Below are positions 10,558-19,822 of a stretch of DNA of 56,116 bases, piece after piece; the stretch's first letter is position 1, and each line of letters opens with the position of its first letter. Position numbers and translations under genes: made by a program. The DNA is taken from the NCBI GenBank assembly GCA_902573585.1, contig CACGKH010000005.1:1-56116 (forward strand), read 5' to 3'. Below the pieces are notes generated by a model that made no database searches, was not told the DNA's origin, and was given only the letters and a program-made list of their open reading frames with translations. The stretch is from an uncultured Pelagibacteraceae bacterium (lineage in GTDB: Bacteria > Pseudomonadota > Alphaproteobacteria > Pelagibacterales > Pelagibacteraceae).

Positions 10558-11268
10558 ATGAGAAAAAAAATTATTATTACAGGAGGCACAGGTAGATTTG
10601 GTCAATTATTAAGGAAAATCAAAACTAAATACATTGTTTTTTTTCCCACAAAAAAAGAACTAGATATACTTAATTCAAATAAAATTGAAAAATATTTTAA
10701 TAAAAAAAAACCAAATTTTGTAATTCATTTGGCAGGATTATCGAGACCAATGAATATTCACAATACCAACATTAATAAAAGTATCGATTTGAACATTATT
10801 GGAACTGCTAATATTACTAAGGCATGCTCAAGAAAAAAAATTAAATTAATTTATTTATCAACAAACTATGTTTATCAAGGGACTAAAGGAAACTATAAAG
10901 AGACTGACCCTGTAAAACCTATAAATAGTTATGCTTGGTCAAAATTAGGCGGTGAAGCGTCAGTTCAATTATATAAAAACTCTTTAATTTTAAGAACATG
11001 TATGACTGAAAAACCTTTTGTTCATAAAAAGGCTTTTGTGGATGCTAAAACAAGTTTTTTATATCAAGATGAAGTAGCCAAAATATTATTTAAATTAATT
11101 AATAAAAAAGGAATAATAAATGTAGGTGGAAAATCTCAATATATTTTTGATTTTGCAAAAAAGGATAATAAAAAAGTTAAAAAAATTTATTTAAAAAAAA
11201 TGAAAAATTTTCCAAAAGATTCGTCAATTAATTCATCGAAGTTAAAATCTTTAATTAAAATAAAATAA
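10558..11268 (+). CDS. RmlD-like NAD(P)-dependent sugar reductase/epimerase
   Basis: At 236 residues this is a short extended-SDR protein. The nucleotide-binding GGTGRFG lies at about 9-15, the catalytic Ser/Thr region reads LIYLSTNYVYQG, and the YxxxK pair appears as YAWSK near residue 125. It most resembles dTDP-4-dehydrorhamnose reductases, which reduce the 4-keto group of an activated deoxysugar. The C-terminal substrate domain is shorter than in typical RmlD (about 290 residues). It lies 5 bases after the rfbC-like gene, suggesting a shared pathway. The exact sugar cannot be told from the sequence. Confidence 0.8.
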   Translation: MRKKIIITGGTGRFGQLLRKIKTKYIVFFPTKKELDILNSNKIEKYFNKKKPNFVIHLAGLSRPMNIHNTNINKSIDLNIIGTANITKACSRKKIKLIYLSTNYVYQGTKGNYKETDPVKPINSYAWSKLGGEASVQLYKNSLILRTCMTEKPFVHKKAFVDAKTSFLYQDEVAKILFKLINKKGIINVGGKSQYIFDFAKKDNKKVKKIYLKKMKNFPKDSSINSSKLKSLIKIK

Positions 11269-11276
11269 CAATTATT

Positions 11277-12074
11277 ATGAAAAATTTAGAGATGTATTGT
11301 GTAACCAATAAAAGTCTCAATTTTTTAGATGATACTAATTATAAAATTGCATGGGTTGGTCAAGAAAAACCACCACAAAATTATATTACTTGTAATAATG
11401 GAGATAATATTTTTTTTAAAGAAAAAAATTATTCAGAATTGACTTTTCATTATTGGTTCTGGAAAAATAAATTGGATGTAAAAAATACAAACTGGATTGG
11501 TTTTTGTCAGAAAAGAAGATACTGGCTTAAAAAAGACTCAGAAAAATTTAAAGTAAATCGTTTAAATATCAAAGATCATTGTTTAGATGATGTACCTAAT
11601 GAGTGGTCAAATTATGACTCAATTTTGTGTGAACCAATTTATGTGAACAAGGTAAAAAAAATGAAATTAATTAAAAGAGGCTTTAAGTCACTTTTAAAAG
11701 ATCCTCAAATTTTTTTTGATAACAGAAAACAAAGTTTATTGCTTCATTTTAATATGCATCATGGATATGGAAATATTGAAAAGGCCATAAAACATTTAGA
11801 TGATAAGGATCAAAATGAATTTTTTAATTACCTCAATAAATCAACTTATTATAATCCACATATTATGTTTATAGCTAGACCAGAAATTGCAAACCGTTGG
11901 TTCAATGATTTATTTAAATGGTTATTAAAATGTGAAAAGACTTTTGGTTTCGAAAATCTACAGGGCTATGATACTCAAAGGTTGTACGCTTACCTTGCTG
12001 AGAGGTATTTGTCTTTTTGGTTTAAAAAACATACTAAATATTTAAATTGGCCTTGGACTTTTATTGAAACTTAA
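11277..12074 (+). CDS. DUF4422-type putative glycosyltransferase
   Basis: This 265-residue protein has the pattern of the DUF4422 family found in capsule and LPS loci. It shows ELTFHYWFWKN (54-64), WIGFCQKRRYW (73-83), a late IMFIARPEIANRWFNDLF segment, and a C-terminal RLYAYLAERYLSFWF. These correspond to the family's 'E-T-x-x-Y-W-x-W-K-N', 'G-x-x-H-Y-R-R-Y' and 'ERL' landmarks, with Q replacing H in the second. It has no signal peptide or membrane segment. DUF4422 members are thought to be glycosyltransferases; the sugar and linkage are unknown. It is encoded in the same direction as the rml-like pair. Confidence 0.75.
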   Translation: MKNLEMYCVTNKSLNFLDDTNYKIAWVGQEKPPQNYITCNNGDNIFFKEKNYSELTFHYWFWKNKLDVKNTNWIGFCQKRRYWLKKDSEKFKVNRLNIKDHCLDDVPNEWSNYDSILCEPIYVNKVKKMKLIKRGFKSLLKDPQIFFDNRKQSLLLHFNMHHGYGNIEKAIKHLDDKDQNEFFNYLNKSTYYNPHIMFIARPEIANRWFNDLFKWLLKCEKTFGFENLQGYDTQRLYAYLAERYLSFWFKKHTKYLNWPWTFIET

Positions 12075-12075
12075 G

Positions 12076-13194
12076 TCAATTTTTGTCAAAAAATTTTTTA
12101 ATCTCAAGATAGATAGTTTTTATTTCGTTATCTTTTAATTTAACATGAAATGGTAAACTTAACTGTTCTAATCCCCAGTTTTCACTAATAGGACACATTG
12201 GTTTTTTATATTTTTTTTTATAATAATTTAATCTAGTGATTGAATTAAAATTTACAGTCACGAAAATTTTCTTTTTAAGCAAATGTTCGATAAGTTTGTC
12301 TCTAAATTTTTTTTTTACACCAATAGGAAATAAGTAATAATCCCTATATTTATTAGGTTTTTCAGTTGGGAAAGAAATTTGAGGAATCTTACTAAGCTCT
12401 TTTTTAAATTTTTTAAAAATTATTTTTTTTTGTTTTGCAATTTTAGAATATTCTCTAATTTGATCTACCAAAATTGAAGCATTAATATCACTTAAATTTG
12501 ATTTGAAACCATAGTTGTAAACATCCCAGGGGATATATTTATTATTTACAAAGCGCTTAAAGGCTGGTTTGGTCATTCCATTGTTTGATATTGATCTTAT
12601 TTTATCTGAGTATGATTTATGATTTGTAATAATAGCACCACCTTCTCCACAGGTTATGCTTTTTGTTGCATAAAAAGAGAAAACCGTAAAGTCTGAAAAT
12701 TTACCAAGTGGATTATTATTATATTCTCCACAAAAGGCATGGGCACTATCTTCAATAATAAAAATATTTTTTCTTATTTTTTTCCTTAGTTTGTACGTAT
12801 TAAATAAATTGCCATACAGATGAACTGGCATAATAACTTTTGTGTTTTTGGATATTTTTTTTAAGCAATCATTTAAATCCATTAACTTTGTTTTAGGATC
12901 TATGTCAGCAAACACTACTTTAGCTCCTGTCATTTCCACAACATTTGCGCAAGCTACAAAAGTACAAGCTGGAATAATAACTTCATCTTTTGGCTTTAGT
13001 TCAAGGGATAATAAAATACTAATTAAGCCGTTAGTCCATGAATTGCTTAAAATCGCAAATTTTTTGTTAAATTTTTTTTTTAACAGATTTTCAACTTTTT
13101 CACAAACTGGCCCAGATGTTAAGTAAGGACTGGAAATTGTATCTTTAAGATAATTCTTATTTTTTTTTAAGTTATGTTTATAAAAAGATATCAT
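12076..13194 (-). CDS. DegT/DnrJ/EryC1/StrS sugar aminotransferase
   Basis: This 372-residue PLP enzyme belongs to the sugar aminotransferase family. The PLP-lysine sits in FSFYATKSITCGEGG, the PLP ring-stacking/Asp region in IIEDSAHAFCGEY, and substrate loops in the LTSGPV region near the N terminus. Such enzymes transaminate a keto group on a nucleotide sugar, giving a 3- or 4-amino sugar. It starts inside the stop of the upstream epimerase (4-base overlap), so the two are coupled. With the NeuD-like acyltransferase at 14231 it suggests an N-acylated amino sugar. Confidence 0.9.
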   Translation of the reverse strand: MISFYKHNLKKNKNYLKDTISSPYLTSGPVCEKVENLLKKKFNKKFAILSNSWTNGLISILLSLELKPKDEVIIPACTFVACANVVEMTGAKVVFADIDPKTKLMDLNDCLKKISKNTKVIMPVHLYGNLFNTYKLRKKIRKNIFIIEDSAHAFCGEYNNNPLGKFSDFTVFSFYATKSITCGEGGAIITNHKSYSDKIRSISNNGMTKPAFKRFVNNKYIPWDVYNYGFKSNLSDINASILVDQIREYSKIAKQKKIIFKKFKKELSKIPQISFPTEKPNKYRDYYLFPIGVKKKFRDKLIEHLLKKKIFVTVNFNSITRLNYYKKKYKKPMCPISENWGLEQLSLPFHVKLKDNEIKTIYLEIKKFFDKN

Positions 13195-14168
13195 ATTCTA
13201 TTTTTTTTAAGAAATTCTTTATAAACAGATAATGTAATTTTTCTATTAGAGAAAGGACTTTTATCTTTCTTAATTTTTTTAAAAGTTTCTAATATTGATT
13301 TATTAGTAAGATGCACAAAATTTTTATTTGGGACAATTTTTTTTGAAGATTTTATGGATACTTCATAAGATCTTTTATCAATAGTATTTTTCTCGTGATA
13401 AACATTTACATTTTTCATCTTTGTCAGATGTAATATTTTTTTTGTAAGTTGAACTATATTTGTGTTAAAATTTCCAACATTGAATACTTTATTAAGATAT
13501 TTTTTTTTATTATCGCAAATAATTCTATATATTACTTCACATGCAAATATGTTATGACAAAAAAAACGCAATTGAGTGCCACCTAGAATTTCTATTTTTT
13601 TTAAAAATATCATATCTCTTATAATTTTGTTTATTGCGATATCATATCTCATTCTAGAAGACCAACCATAAAGAGTTCCCAATCTCATAATCGAAAAAGG
13701 AATTTTTTTTTTATTTTTTAGATATTTTTCGTACTTTAAACATAATTTTGAGTATAGTGATATTGGTTTTGGAGCTGACTTTTCAGTTATTAAATTTTTA
13801 TTATTTCCATAGACAGAACAAGATGACATGTAAATATATCTAGATAAATTTTTAGATTTCTTGATTTTATTATATAATTTAATTTTGTTTGAATAATTTG
13901 TTAAATTTGTAAATTTTTTATTCAACTCTGAAGCTGGATCATTTGAAATATTTACTAAGTCGATGATAAAGTCAAAATTACCAAAAAATTTATTTGATAA
14001 TTTTTTATAGTCTTTTTTATAAAGTTTAAAATTATTATGTTTTTTATTATTTTTACCAAAAAAACATTTATCTACACCTATTATTGAAATATCTTTATCT
14101 TTTAGCAAATGAGGCACTAAAACTGAACCCAAAAAACCTTCAGAACCTAAGATAAGAATTTTTTTCAT
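13191..14168 (-). CDS. NAD-dependent nucleotide-sugar epimerase/dehydratase
   Basis: At 325 residues this is an extended short-chain dehydrogenase. GSEGFLGS at about 8-15 binds NAD(P). The catalytic region reads YMSSCSVYGNN, and the tyrosine-lysine pair is YSKLCLK near residue 142. The family covers UDP- or GDP-sugar 4-epimerases, 4,6-dehydratases and reductases. It is transcribed with the DegT aminotransferase (4-base overlap), so it probably supplies that enzyme's keto-sugar or finishes its product. It diverges from the NeuD-like gene with 62 bases between starts. The protein is lysine- and isoleucine-rich, like the rest of the island. Confidence 0.82.
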   Translation of the reverse strand: MKKILILGSEGFLGSVLVPHLLKDKDISIIGVDKCFFGKNNKKHNNFKLYKKDYKKLSNKFFGNFDFIIDLVNISNDPASELNKKFTNLTNYSNKIKLYNKIKKSKNLSRYIYMSSCSVYGNNKNLITEKSAPKPISLYSKLCLKYEKYLKNKKKIPFSIMRLGTLYGWSSRMRYDIAINKIIRDMIFLKKIEILGGTQLRFFCHNIFACEVIYRIICDNKKKYLNKVFNVGNFNTNIVQLTKKILHLTKMKNVNVYHEKNTIDKRSYEVSIKSSKKIVPNKNFVHLTNKSILETFKKIKKDKSPFSNRKITLSVYKEFLKKNRI

Positions 14169-14230
14169 ATATTTGACTAATTTTGATTATAACGTTTGAT
14201 ATAGTTGAATTTTAAATATAATCAAATGCA

Positions 14231-14917
14231 ATGATTAAAAATGTTTTCTTTTGGGGTGCAAAATATAAAGCTGGCATAATTTATGACCTAATCATTAATG
14301 ATAAAATTACAGAAAACACAAAAAATTTGTCTGTAAAGTATCTTTTTGATCCAAATCTTGAAGCACCAAAATTTTCTTCTAATGCGGTTTTTTCTAATAA
14401 AAAAGTTCAATTAAATGAGTTTTTTAAAAAATCTGATTACTTTGTTACTTGCATTGGTAGTGAATTAGGTAAAGCAAGATATTTGATTTCAAAGGAGTTA
14501 GAAAAAAAAAAACTTAAACCTTTAAATGTTATTAGCAAACACGCTTATTTTGATAATAGGGATTTTTTAGGAAAAGGGGTACAACTGTTACCAGGTTCAA
14601 TTGTGCACTACAGGGCAACAATAGGTGATTATAGTATATTGAATACTGGTTCAATAGTAGAACACGATTGCATTATAGGAAATGGAGTTCACCTTATGCC
14701 AGGTTCAGTTATTGGCGGTAATACAAAAATTGGTGATTACGTTACAGTCGGCTTAAATGCTACTGTAATGCCAAAGTTAGAAATTGAGAGTGGTGCTTTT
14801 ATTGGAGCCGGTGCTGTAGTCACGAAAAATGTAAAAAAAAATGAAGTAGTAATTGGGAACCCTGCAAAGTTTTTAAAAAATATCGAGCACAAAGTTGATT
14901 TAAAAATTTTTGAATAA
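14231..14917 (+). CDS. NeuD-like sugar O/N-acyltransferase (left-handed beta-helix)
   Basis: This 228-residue protein has an N-terminal Rossmann-like PglD/NeuD domain (about 1-90, beginning NVFFWGAKYKAG) and a C-terminal hexapeptide-repeat beta-helix (about 95-220). The repeat positions are seen in GVQLLPGSIVHYRATIGDYS, IGNGVHLMPGSVIGG and GAFIGAGAVVTKNV, followed by the VIGNPAKFLK cap. Such proteins use acetyl-CoA to acylate amino sugars. HDCIIG may supply the catalytic His. It diverges from the aminotransferase-epimerase pair and probably acts after them. Confidence 0.85.
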   Translation: MIKNVFFWGAKYKAGIIYDLIINDKITENTKNLSVKYLFDPNLEAPKFSSNAVFSNKKVQLNEFFKKSDYFVTCIGSELGKARYLISKELEKKKLKPLNVISKHAYFDNRDFLGKGVQLLPGSIVHYRATIGDYSILNTGSIVEHDCIIGNGVHLMPGSVIGGNTKIGDYVTVGLNATVMPKLEIESGAFIGAGAVVTKNVKKNEVVIGNPAKFLKNIEHKVDLKIFE

Positions 14918-14926
14918 ATCAAATAA

Positions 14927-15817
14927 ATGAAAACTCATTTAGCAACATTCTATAGTTTAGATTTAGAGAGATCAGCAGAAAGATTTGAAAAGCAAGCAAA
15001 TGAAATGAATGTTTATGATTATATTCATATTTTCAATCCCAAAGATTTAAATGATGATTTTACAAATTATGTAAATGATTTACTAAAAAAAGGAAAAAAA
15101 AGAGGTTATGGACATTGGGTTTGGCAAACTTATGTGCATCAAATTGTTCTCTCAAAAATGAACGAAGGAGACATTTATCATTGGTGTGATGTAGGTTGTC
15201 ATTTTAACAAAAAAGGTTTTCAAAGATTAAAGGAATATATTGATATAGTATCGAAAGATAAAAACGGCTTTTTATTTTTTTCATATAAGAAGCCTAATTT
15301 AGAAAGTAAATTTAATAATTATAATTTTCCTAAAAATCTTGAATATGAATATACAAAATCTGATTTAATTAAATTTTTTAATCTAAAATTTGAGGATAAT
15401 ATCATTCAATCACCACAAGTTTGGGGTGGATCATTTTTTTTACGTAAATGTAAAATTTCTGAAAATCTTATGAAAGAACATTATGAAATTACTAGGAATA
15501 GATATGATTTAATTGATGATGATGAAAGTAAATTTATTGAAAAATCATTTCCAAAATTTATTTCACATAGACATTCACAAAGTGTACTTTCAATTTTAGC
15601 TAAAAAAATTAATTGCGATTTCTTATCGGCTTATGAGTCTGAATGGGCTTTAAATGAAAAAGGCGAGAGAACATTTGATCATTTAGAAAATTATCCAATT
15701 ATTGCAAAAAGAGATAAAAAAAGAAATATATGGTTACGTTTTTTTGACAGGCAAAGGAAAAATTTTAATAGACGTTTAAACAAAATAAAAGAATTATTTA
15801 GATATTTAAATTCTTAA
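14927..15817 (+). CDS. Putative glycosyltransferase of an island-associated family
   Basis: I do not recognise a named family with certainty. The 296 residues show a pattern seen in uncharacterised polysaccharide-locus transferases: KRGYGHWVWQ (58-67), followed by GDIYHWCDVGC (81-91). The second resembles the 'GD-x-L-x-Y-x-D-x-G-C' metal/donor-binding motif of GT-A enzymes. SPQVWGGSFFLRK and ISHRHSQSVLSILAKK are further landmarks. There is no signal peptide or membrane segment, and the C terminus is very basic. It lies 9 bases after the NeuD-like gene. Its 3' end overlaps the convergent methyltransferase-like gene by 12 bases. Confidence 0.65.
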   Translation: MKTHLATFYSLDLERSAERFEKQANEMNVYDYIHIFNPKDLNDDFTNYVNDLLKKGKKRGYGHWVWQTYVHQIVLSKMNEGDIYHWCDVGCHFNKKGFQRLKEYIDIVSKDKNGFLFFSYKKPNLESKFNNYNFPKNLEYEYTKSDLIKFFNLKFEDNIIQSPQVWGGSFFLRKCKISENLMKEHYEITRNRYDLIDDDESKFIEKSFPKFISHRHSQSVLSILAKKINCDFLSAYESEWALNEKGERTFDHLENYPIIAKRDKKRNIWLRFFDRQRKNFNRRLNKIKELFRYLNS

Positions 15818-16657
15818 TTTTTCTAAGTTTTTATTTACTTTAAAATTATTCTTATTATGTAATTTTATATCCTCCAATTTCATATAAAATTTCCTAGTAA
15901 ATATATTCTTTTTTAAACAAGATTTTAAAAAATCTTTTATCTTTTTATTTAGTAAACTTAATGTAGTTTTTTTCACTAATTTTTGATTTGTTGTTTGACT
16001 CCATTGTTGTTCATAATCTGACTGGTTTATATTTTGATAAAAATTTTTACCAATTTTTTTAGTTTTAACTAAAAGGTATAGTGGCTCAACAGAGTTAAGT
16101 TCTAATCTTTCACCTAATTTTTGTTTTCTAATTTTATACCAATTTTTTTTATCAAAAAGATTAATTAAAAAAATTTCAGTCTCGTCAAATCCATTTTTTT
16201 TGCTATAGATATTGAAAAATAATTCAGGACTGAATTGCCAAAAACCATGACCACAATTATTATTTGCAGGAAGACAATGAATTATATGTCCATTTATCTT
16301 ACATAAATTTGATATATTTTTAAAGCATTCAACAATATTAAAAACATGTTCTGACGTTCCAAAATCTAAAATAGTGTTGAATTGTTTTTTATAGTTGATC
16401 AATGGTAAATTTAAATCATGGATAATGTCTGCTTCTTCAAATGATGAATAATCCAAGGCGTTTAGTGAAGATAAATTAAAATAATTTTTTAAAATGTTGT
16501 CAGCATATATGTCTTGCGAAACATCAATATCTAATTGTTTATAGTCTTCTTTTTTTAATAAATTATTTAATCTACCAATTGTTAAAGTTTCACCAAAATC
16601 AAGATTATTATTCTTAAGTTTTTCAAGATATTTAAATGTATGAAATGTTAAAGCCAT
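15806..16657 (-). CDS. SAM methyltransferase-like protein of the polysaccharide island
   Basis: These 283 residues contain a central Rossmann-like segment. SLNALDYSSFEEADIIHDLN is followed by FNTILDFGTSEHVFNIVECF, which looks like the Asp-containing strand and helix of class I methyltransferases. Then comes ISNLCKINGHIIHCLPANN. The canonical glycine-rich SAM loop (E/DxGxGxG) is not clear in the N-terminal part, so SAM binding is inference. A run of HGFWQFSPELFF is distinctive. It probably modifies a glycan or a lipid-linked intermediate. It follows the large membrane-protein gene after 18 bases on the same strand. Confidence 0.6.
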   Translation of the reverse strand: MALTFHTFKYLEKLKNNNLDFGETLTIGRLNNLLKKEDYKQLDIDVSQDIYADNILKNYFNLSSLNALDYSSFEEADIIHDLNLPLINYKKQFNTILDFGTSEHVFNIVECFKNISNLCKINGHIIHCLPANNNCGHGFWQFSPELFFNIYSKKNGFDETEIFLINLFDKKNWYKIRKQKLGERLELNSVEPLYLLVKTKKIGKNFYQNINQSDYEQQWSQTTNQKLVKKTTLSLLNKKIKDFLKSCLKKNIFTRKFYMKLEDIKLHNKNNFKVNKNLEKLRI

Positions 16658-16675
16658 TACAAATGTTATAATCTA

Positions 16676-18523
16676 TTAATTTTTAACTAAAATTTGCCAT
16701 TTATCAATTTCTTTATAAATTTTATAATTTTCTGAAATAAAATTATCAATATAAGGAAATCTATCTTTAGGAGAAAGTTCAGATTCACTTCTACCCTTCA
16801 TATTGCCAATATTTTGATACGATCCTCCACTTAATATGAATTTAGGTTTATTTTTTTTTAATTCTTCAATAAATATTAATTGATTTTTTTTTGAGCCCAT
16901 ATTCATTATATGGTAAAATTTTGTACAAGTTACTTTATTCAAATAATAAGAAATAGCAGTTTCATAAGAAAAAACTTGAAAACACTTTTCATTAGCAGTT
17001 AATAATCTCAATTCGTTTATCAAGATTAATTCGTCTTTTTTTAGAAAGTTTTCATCAGGAATATTTATATAATTTATGACTCTGCCTTTAATGTTATAAA
17101 TATTTTTAATAAAATTGTTTGGAACATTTATAAGAAAAAAAGTTATAATTAATAGTAAATTTAAATATCTAAAATAGTTATGATTTAGATTACTAAAATA
17201 TTTATTATTATCAATGAAAGACAAAGAATTATAACAAAATAAATATACAAATAAGATTAAATTTAAGCTACCGCCCTGTTTTATATGACCACCATCAGAT
17301 CTTGTCACACCAATTTTATAAAATACTAAAGACATTAAATAAAATATAAAAATAAATAAAATTGTATTTTTACTCAGATTTGATTTTTTATTAAAAAGAT
17401 AATTTATAATTAATATACCGTTTATAATAATTAGTAATAAGTTCTTGGTAGCTCTTGATGATCCGTAATCACCTGAAAAAGGAGTTGGGTGAATAATCCC
17501 GTTAAGAAGATCTGAACTTGATAATATATCTAAAGAATTTTTAATGAAATAATTAAACTCTAAGGAACCTATAATATAATAAAAAGAAACAATAGATGAT
17601 ATACAAAATAAAGTAATTAAAAATACTTCTTTTATTTTTTTATTAACTAACAGGATTACAAAAAAAGGAAAGTAAACTACAAATATAAAAACACCTCTAT
17701 CTAAGCTCCAAAGTAAACTTAAAAGGGGGAGTATTCCTAAAATTAAACAGTAAATTAAATTTAATTTATTTAAATTCAAAATTTTATAAACACAAAGGAG
17801 AAATATAAAGATTGGTAACTCTCTATAGTTTAGAGAAACATTATCTAATTGAAGAAAGATAAAGAAACAAACAAGAATAAAAAAAATAGTTTTTAAACTT
17901 TTATTTAAGTTTGTTCCATTTGTGAGATTAAATACAAATATTAAAATGATTAATAATGTAATTAAATTTAATATTTCTATATATAATCGATATGCTGATA
18001 GCGATTTTATCTCAAATAAGTTCCATGCTATATTAGCATTAAGTATATCAACAAATAAGCTTGTTATGATAAAAGATCCAGACCATAATTGACTGTTAAG
18101 TTTTAAATTCAAGGCCCCAGATAGAGCTTGGCCCTCATGAAATAGATCTATTAAATTACTATTAAATTCTCTAGATACAAAAAAAATTAAGATTAAAAAA
18201 AAGAAACAGAAAAGAAAATATAACGAAATACTTTCATCAAAAATTTCTTTTTCCTCTAAAATAAAAGTTTTTTTTAAAGATTTTATTCCTAGCTTATTGA
18301 AATAGATATAACTGATTAAGTAGCTTAGTAGAGGTAGACTAACAAACAATATATATTTTATATTATCGTTGAGGGCGCTATATTCAAAAATACTATAATA
18401 TCCAATTATTTCACTTGGATTATGATACTCAAAATTTATTTTATTCCATAACAAATTCACAAAAATCAAGGCTATGATACTGGGAAATAAGATTTTTAAA
18501 TTATGGGTAAATATTTTTTTCAT
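16676..18523 (-). CDS. Large polytopic membrane protein, possibly a GT-C transferase
   Basis: At 615 residues it has roughly a dozen hydrophobic segments from residue 10 to about 480, then a soluble C-terminal tail of about 120 residues ending in a DKWQILVKN segment. A large polar loop after the first three membrane helices contains LFHEGQALSGALN, resembling the acidic first loop of GT-C transferases that use polyprenyl-phosphate sugars. I cannot assign it to a named family. Alternatives are an O-antigen polymerase or ligase. It sits upstream of the methyltransferase-like gene on the minus strand, and tRNA-Ser lies 55 bases away on the other side. Confidence 0.6.
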   Translation of the reverse strand: MKKIFTHNLKILFPSIIALIFVNLLWNKINFEYHNPSEIIGYYSIFEYSALNDNIKYILFVSLPLLSYLISYIYFNKLGIKSLKKTFILEEKEIFDESISLYFLFCFFFLILIFFVSREFNSNLIDLFHEGQALSGALNLKLNSQLWSGSFIITSLFVDILNANIAWNLFEIKSLSAYRLYIEILNLITLLIILIFVFNLTNGTNLNKSLKTIFFILVCFFIFLQLDNVSLNYRELPIFIFLLCVYKILNLNKLNLIYCLILGILPLLSLLWSLDRGVFIFVVYFPFFVILLVNKKIKEVFLITLFCISSIVSFYYIIGSLEFNYFIKNSLDILSSSDLLNGIIHPTPFSGDYGSSRATKNLLLIIINGILIINYLFNKKSNLSKNTILFIFIFYLMSLVFYKIGVTRSDGGHIKQGGSLNLILFVYLFCYNSLSFIDNNKYFSNLNHNYFRYLNLLLIITFFLINVPNNFIKNIYNIKGRVINYINIPDENFLKKDELILINELRLLTANEKCFQVFSYETAISYYLNKVTCTKFYHIMNMGSKKNQLIFIEELKKNKPKFILSGGSYQNIGNMKGRSESELSPKDRFPYIDNFISENYKIYKEIDKWQILVKN

Positions 18524-18578
18524 TATAAGATTTTTATATTAATCTTAATTATATTAAATAAAATTAATATTTTTAACA

Positions 18579-18668
18579 GGAGAGGTGGCCGAGTGGTTGA
18601 AGGCGCACGCTTGGAAAGCGTGTAAAGGGGAAACTCTTTCATGGGTTCGAATCCCATTCTCTCCGCCA
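18579..18668 (+). tRNA. tRNA-Ser (anticodon GGA)
   Basis: This 90-base tRNA has an encoded CCA. The acceptor GGAGAGG pairs with the 3' TCTCTCC region, followed by discriminator G. The anticodon stem CACGC/GCGTG encloses loop TTGGAAA, giving GGA, which reads UCC and UCU. The long variable arm (aaaggggaaactcttt) is diagnostic of serine. The T-loop is canonical, TTCGAAT. It lies inside the polysaccharide island between two minus-strand genes. No integrase or duplicated tRNA 3' end was seen nearby. Confidence 0.97.
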
Positions 18669-18714
18669 ATTACCTAAAAAATTATTCTATAATCTTTTGG
18701 AATTTTCATTTTTT

Positions 18715-19788
18715 TTATTTAATCTTTTTTAAAAGTTCCTTTGATATATCTACTGAATGATCAATTTTAGCAGAAAAAATTTGAAAATAGTCTTTAGATA
18801 TTTCGTTTATTTTTGATATTCTTTTATCACTTTTTTCCATGTACGCAGGAAGAACTCTTGGATTAATATATCTGTTATTTGTAAATTTAATTTTTGTATC
18901 TGGTAAATATTTTTTCAAATCTTTTAACATCATTTTTTTTGAGTTTTTTATTATTGAATTGTATTTTTTAATGTTTTTCCAGTTGCTAGGAAATTCATTA
19001 CATATTTTTTCTTTAATAATAGAGTGTTTTACGTGATATAATAAATGTTTATTCTGTTTTCCTTTAGGTAAAAATGAAAAGAATTTTCCATCCATCAAAG
19101 CTAATCCCATTTTTTTGAAATTTTTAGGTATAAATTCAAAAACTACAACCAATTGATACTTATTTTTATTTTTTTTTTTGACATTTTTATTTAAGGAATT
19201 TGATTGATCGTAGGATGCATCAACTATTATATCAAAGTTATATATTCCTTTGTTTGAAGTTATTTCATAACTATCTAATTTACGAATTTTTTTAATATTT
19301 TCTCCTAAATGAATTTTGTTATTTTTGAGTTTTTTAAGAAGAGTTTTTGTTTTCTTTTTAATTATATCCCAATCGTAAATTGGTTCTTTAACTTCAATTC
19401 CACCTTGAATGTTATTTAGGTTAAATTTAATTTTAGATTTATCTATAAGTTTAAAACTAAGGTTATTTCGTTTACAAAATTTTAGATAATCATTTAAATT
19501 TACCTTGCTATTTTTTGCGATTAGATAAAAGTTTTTGAAATTTTTGATAATCGATTCTTTATAAAATTTTTTAAAACTAACATATCCATAGTAAGATTGT
19601 TTTGCAGTTTGATCGTCCCTTGGATAATGATAGCCAAAATGAACTCTATTTAAATTATTTGTTGAAGCACCTAATAAAAGATCTTTATTTCTCTCAAACA
19701 AAGTACAATTAAGACCTTTCCTTTTTAAAGCTATATAGGCAGTAGTACCAAATAATCCTCCACCAATAATTGCAATTTTTTTGTTCAT
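18715..19788 (-). CDS. FAD-dependent oxidoreductase (DAO-like)
   Basis: These 357 residues begin with a dinucleotide-binding motif, IAIIGGGLFGTTAYI (about 5-19), and an acidic strand end (CTLFERNKD), the FAD signature of the D-amino-acid-oxidase/glycerol-3-phosphate-dehydrogenase superfamily. NNLNRVHFGYHYPRD around 45-58 could contact flavin. No signal peptide or membrane segment is visible. Similar flavoproteins occur in polysaccharide loci, where the substrate may be a sugar or amino sugar; here it is unknown. It diverges from the GT17 gene across a 34-base gap. Confidence 0.75.
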   Translation of the reverse strand: MNKKIAIIGGGLFGTTAYIALKRKGLNCTLFERNKDLLLGASTNNLNRVHFGYHYPRDDQTAKQSYYGYVSFKKFYKESIIKNFKNFYLIAKNSKVNLNDYLKFCKRNNLSFKLIDKSKIKFNLNNIQGGIEVKEPIYDWDIIKKKTKTLLKKLKNNKIHLGENIKKIRKLDSYEITSNKGIYNFDIIVDASYDQSNSLNKNVKKKNKNKYQLVVVFEFIPKNFKKMGLALMDGKFFSFLPKGKQNKHLLYHVKHSIIKEKICNEFPSNWKNIKKYNSIIKNSKKMMLKDLKKYLPDTKIKFTNNRYINPRVLPAYMEKSDKRISKINEISKDYFQIFSAKIDHSVDISKELLKKIK

Positions 19789-19822
19789 TTTATTGTACTA
19801 ATGAATTAAAGGTAATTTGTAT

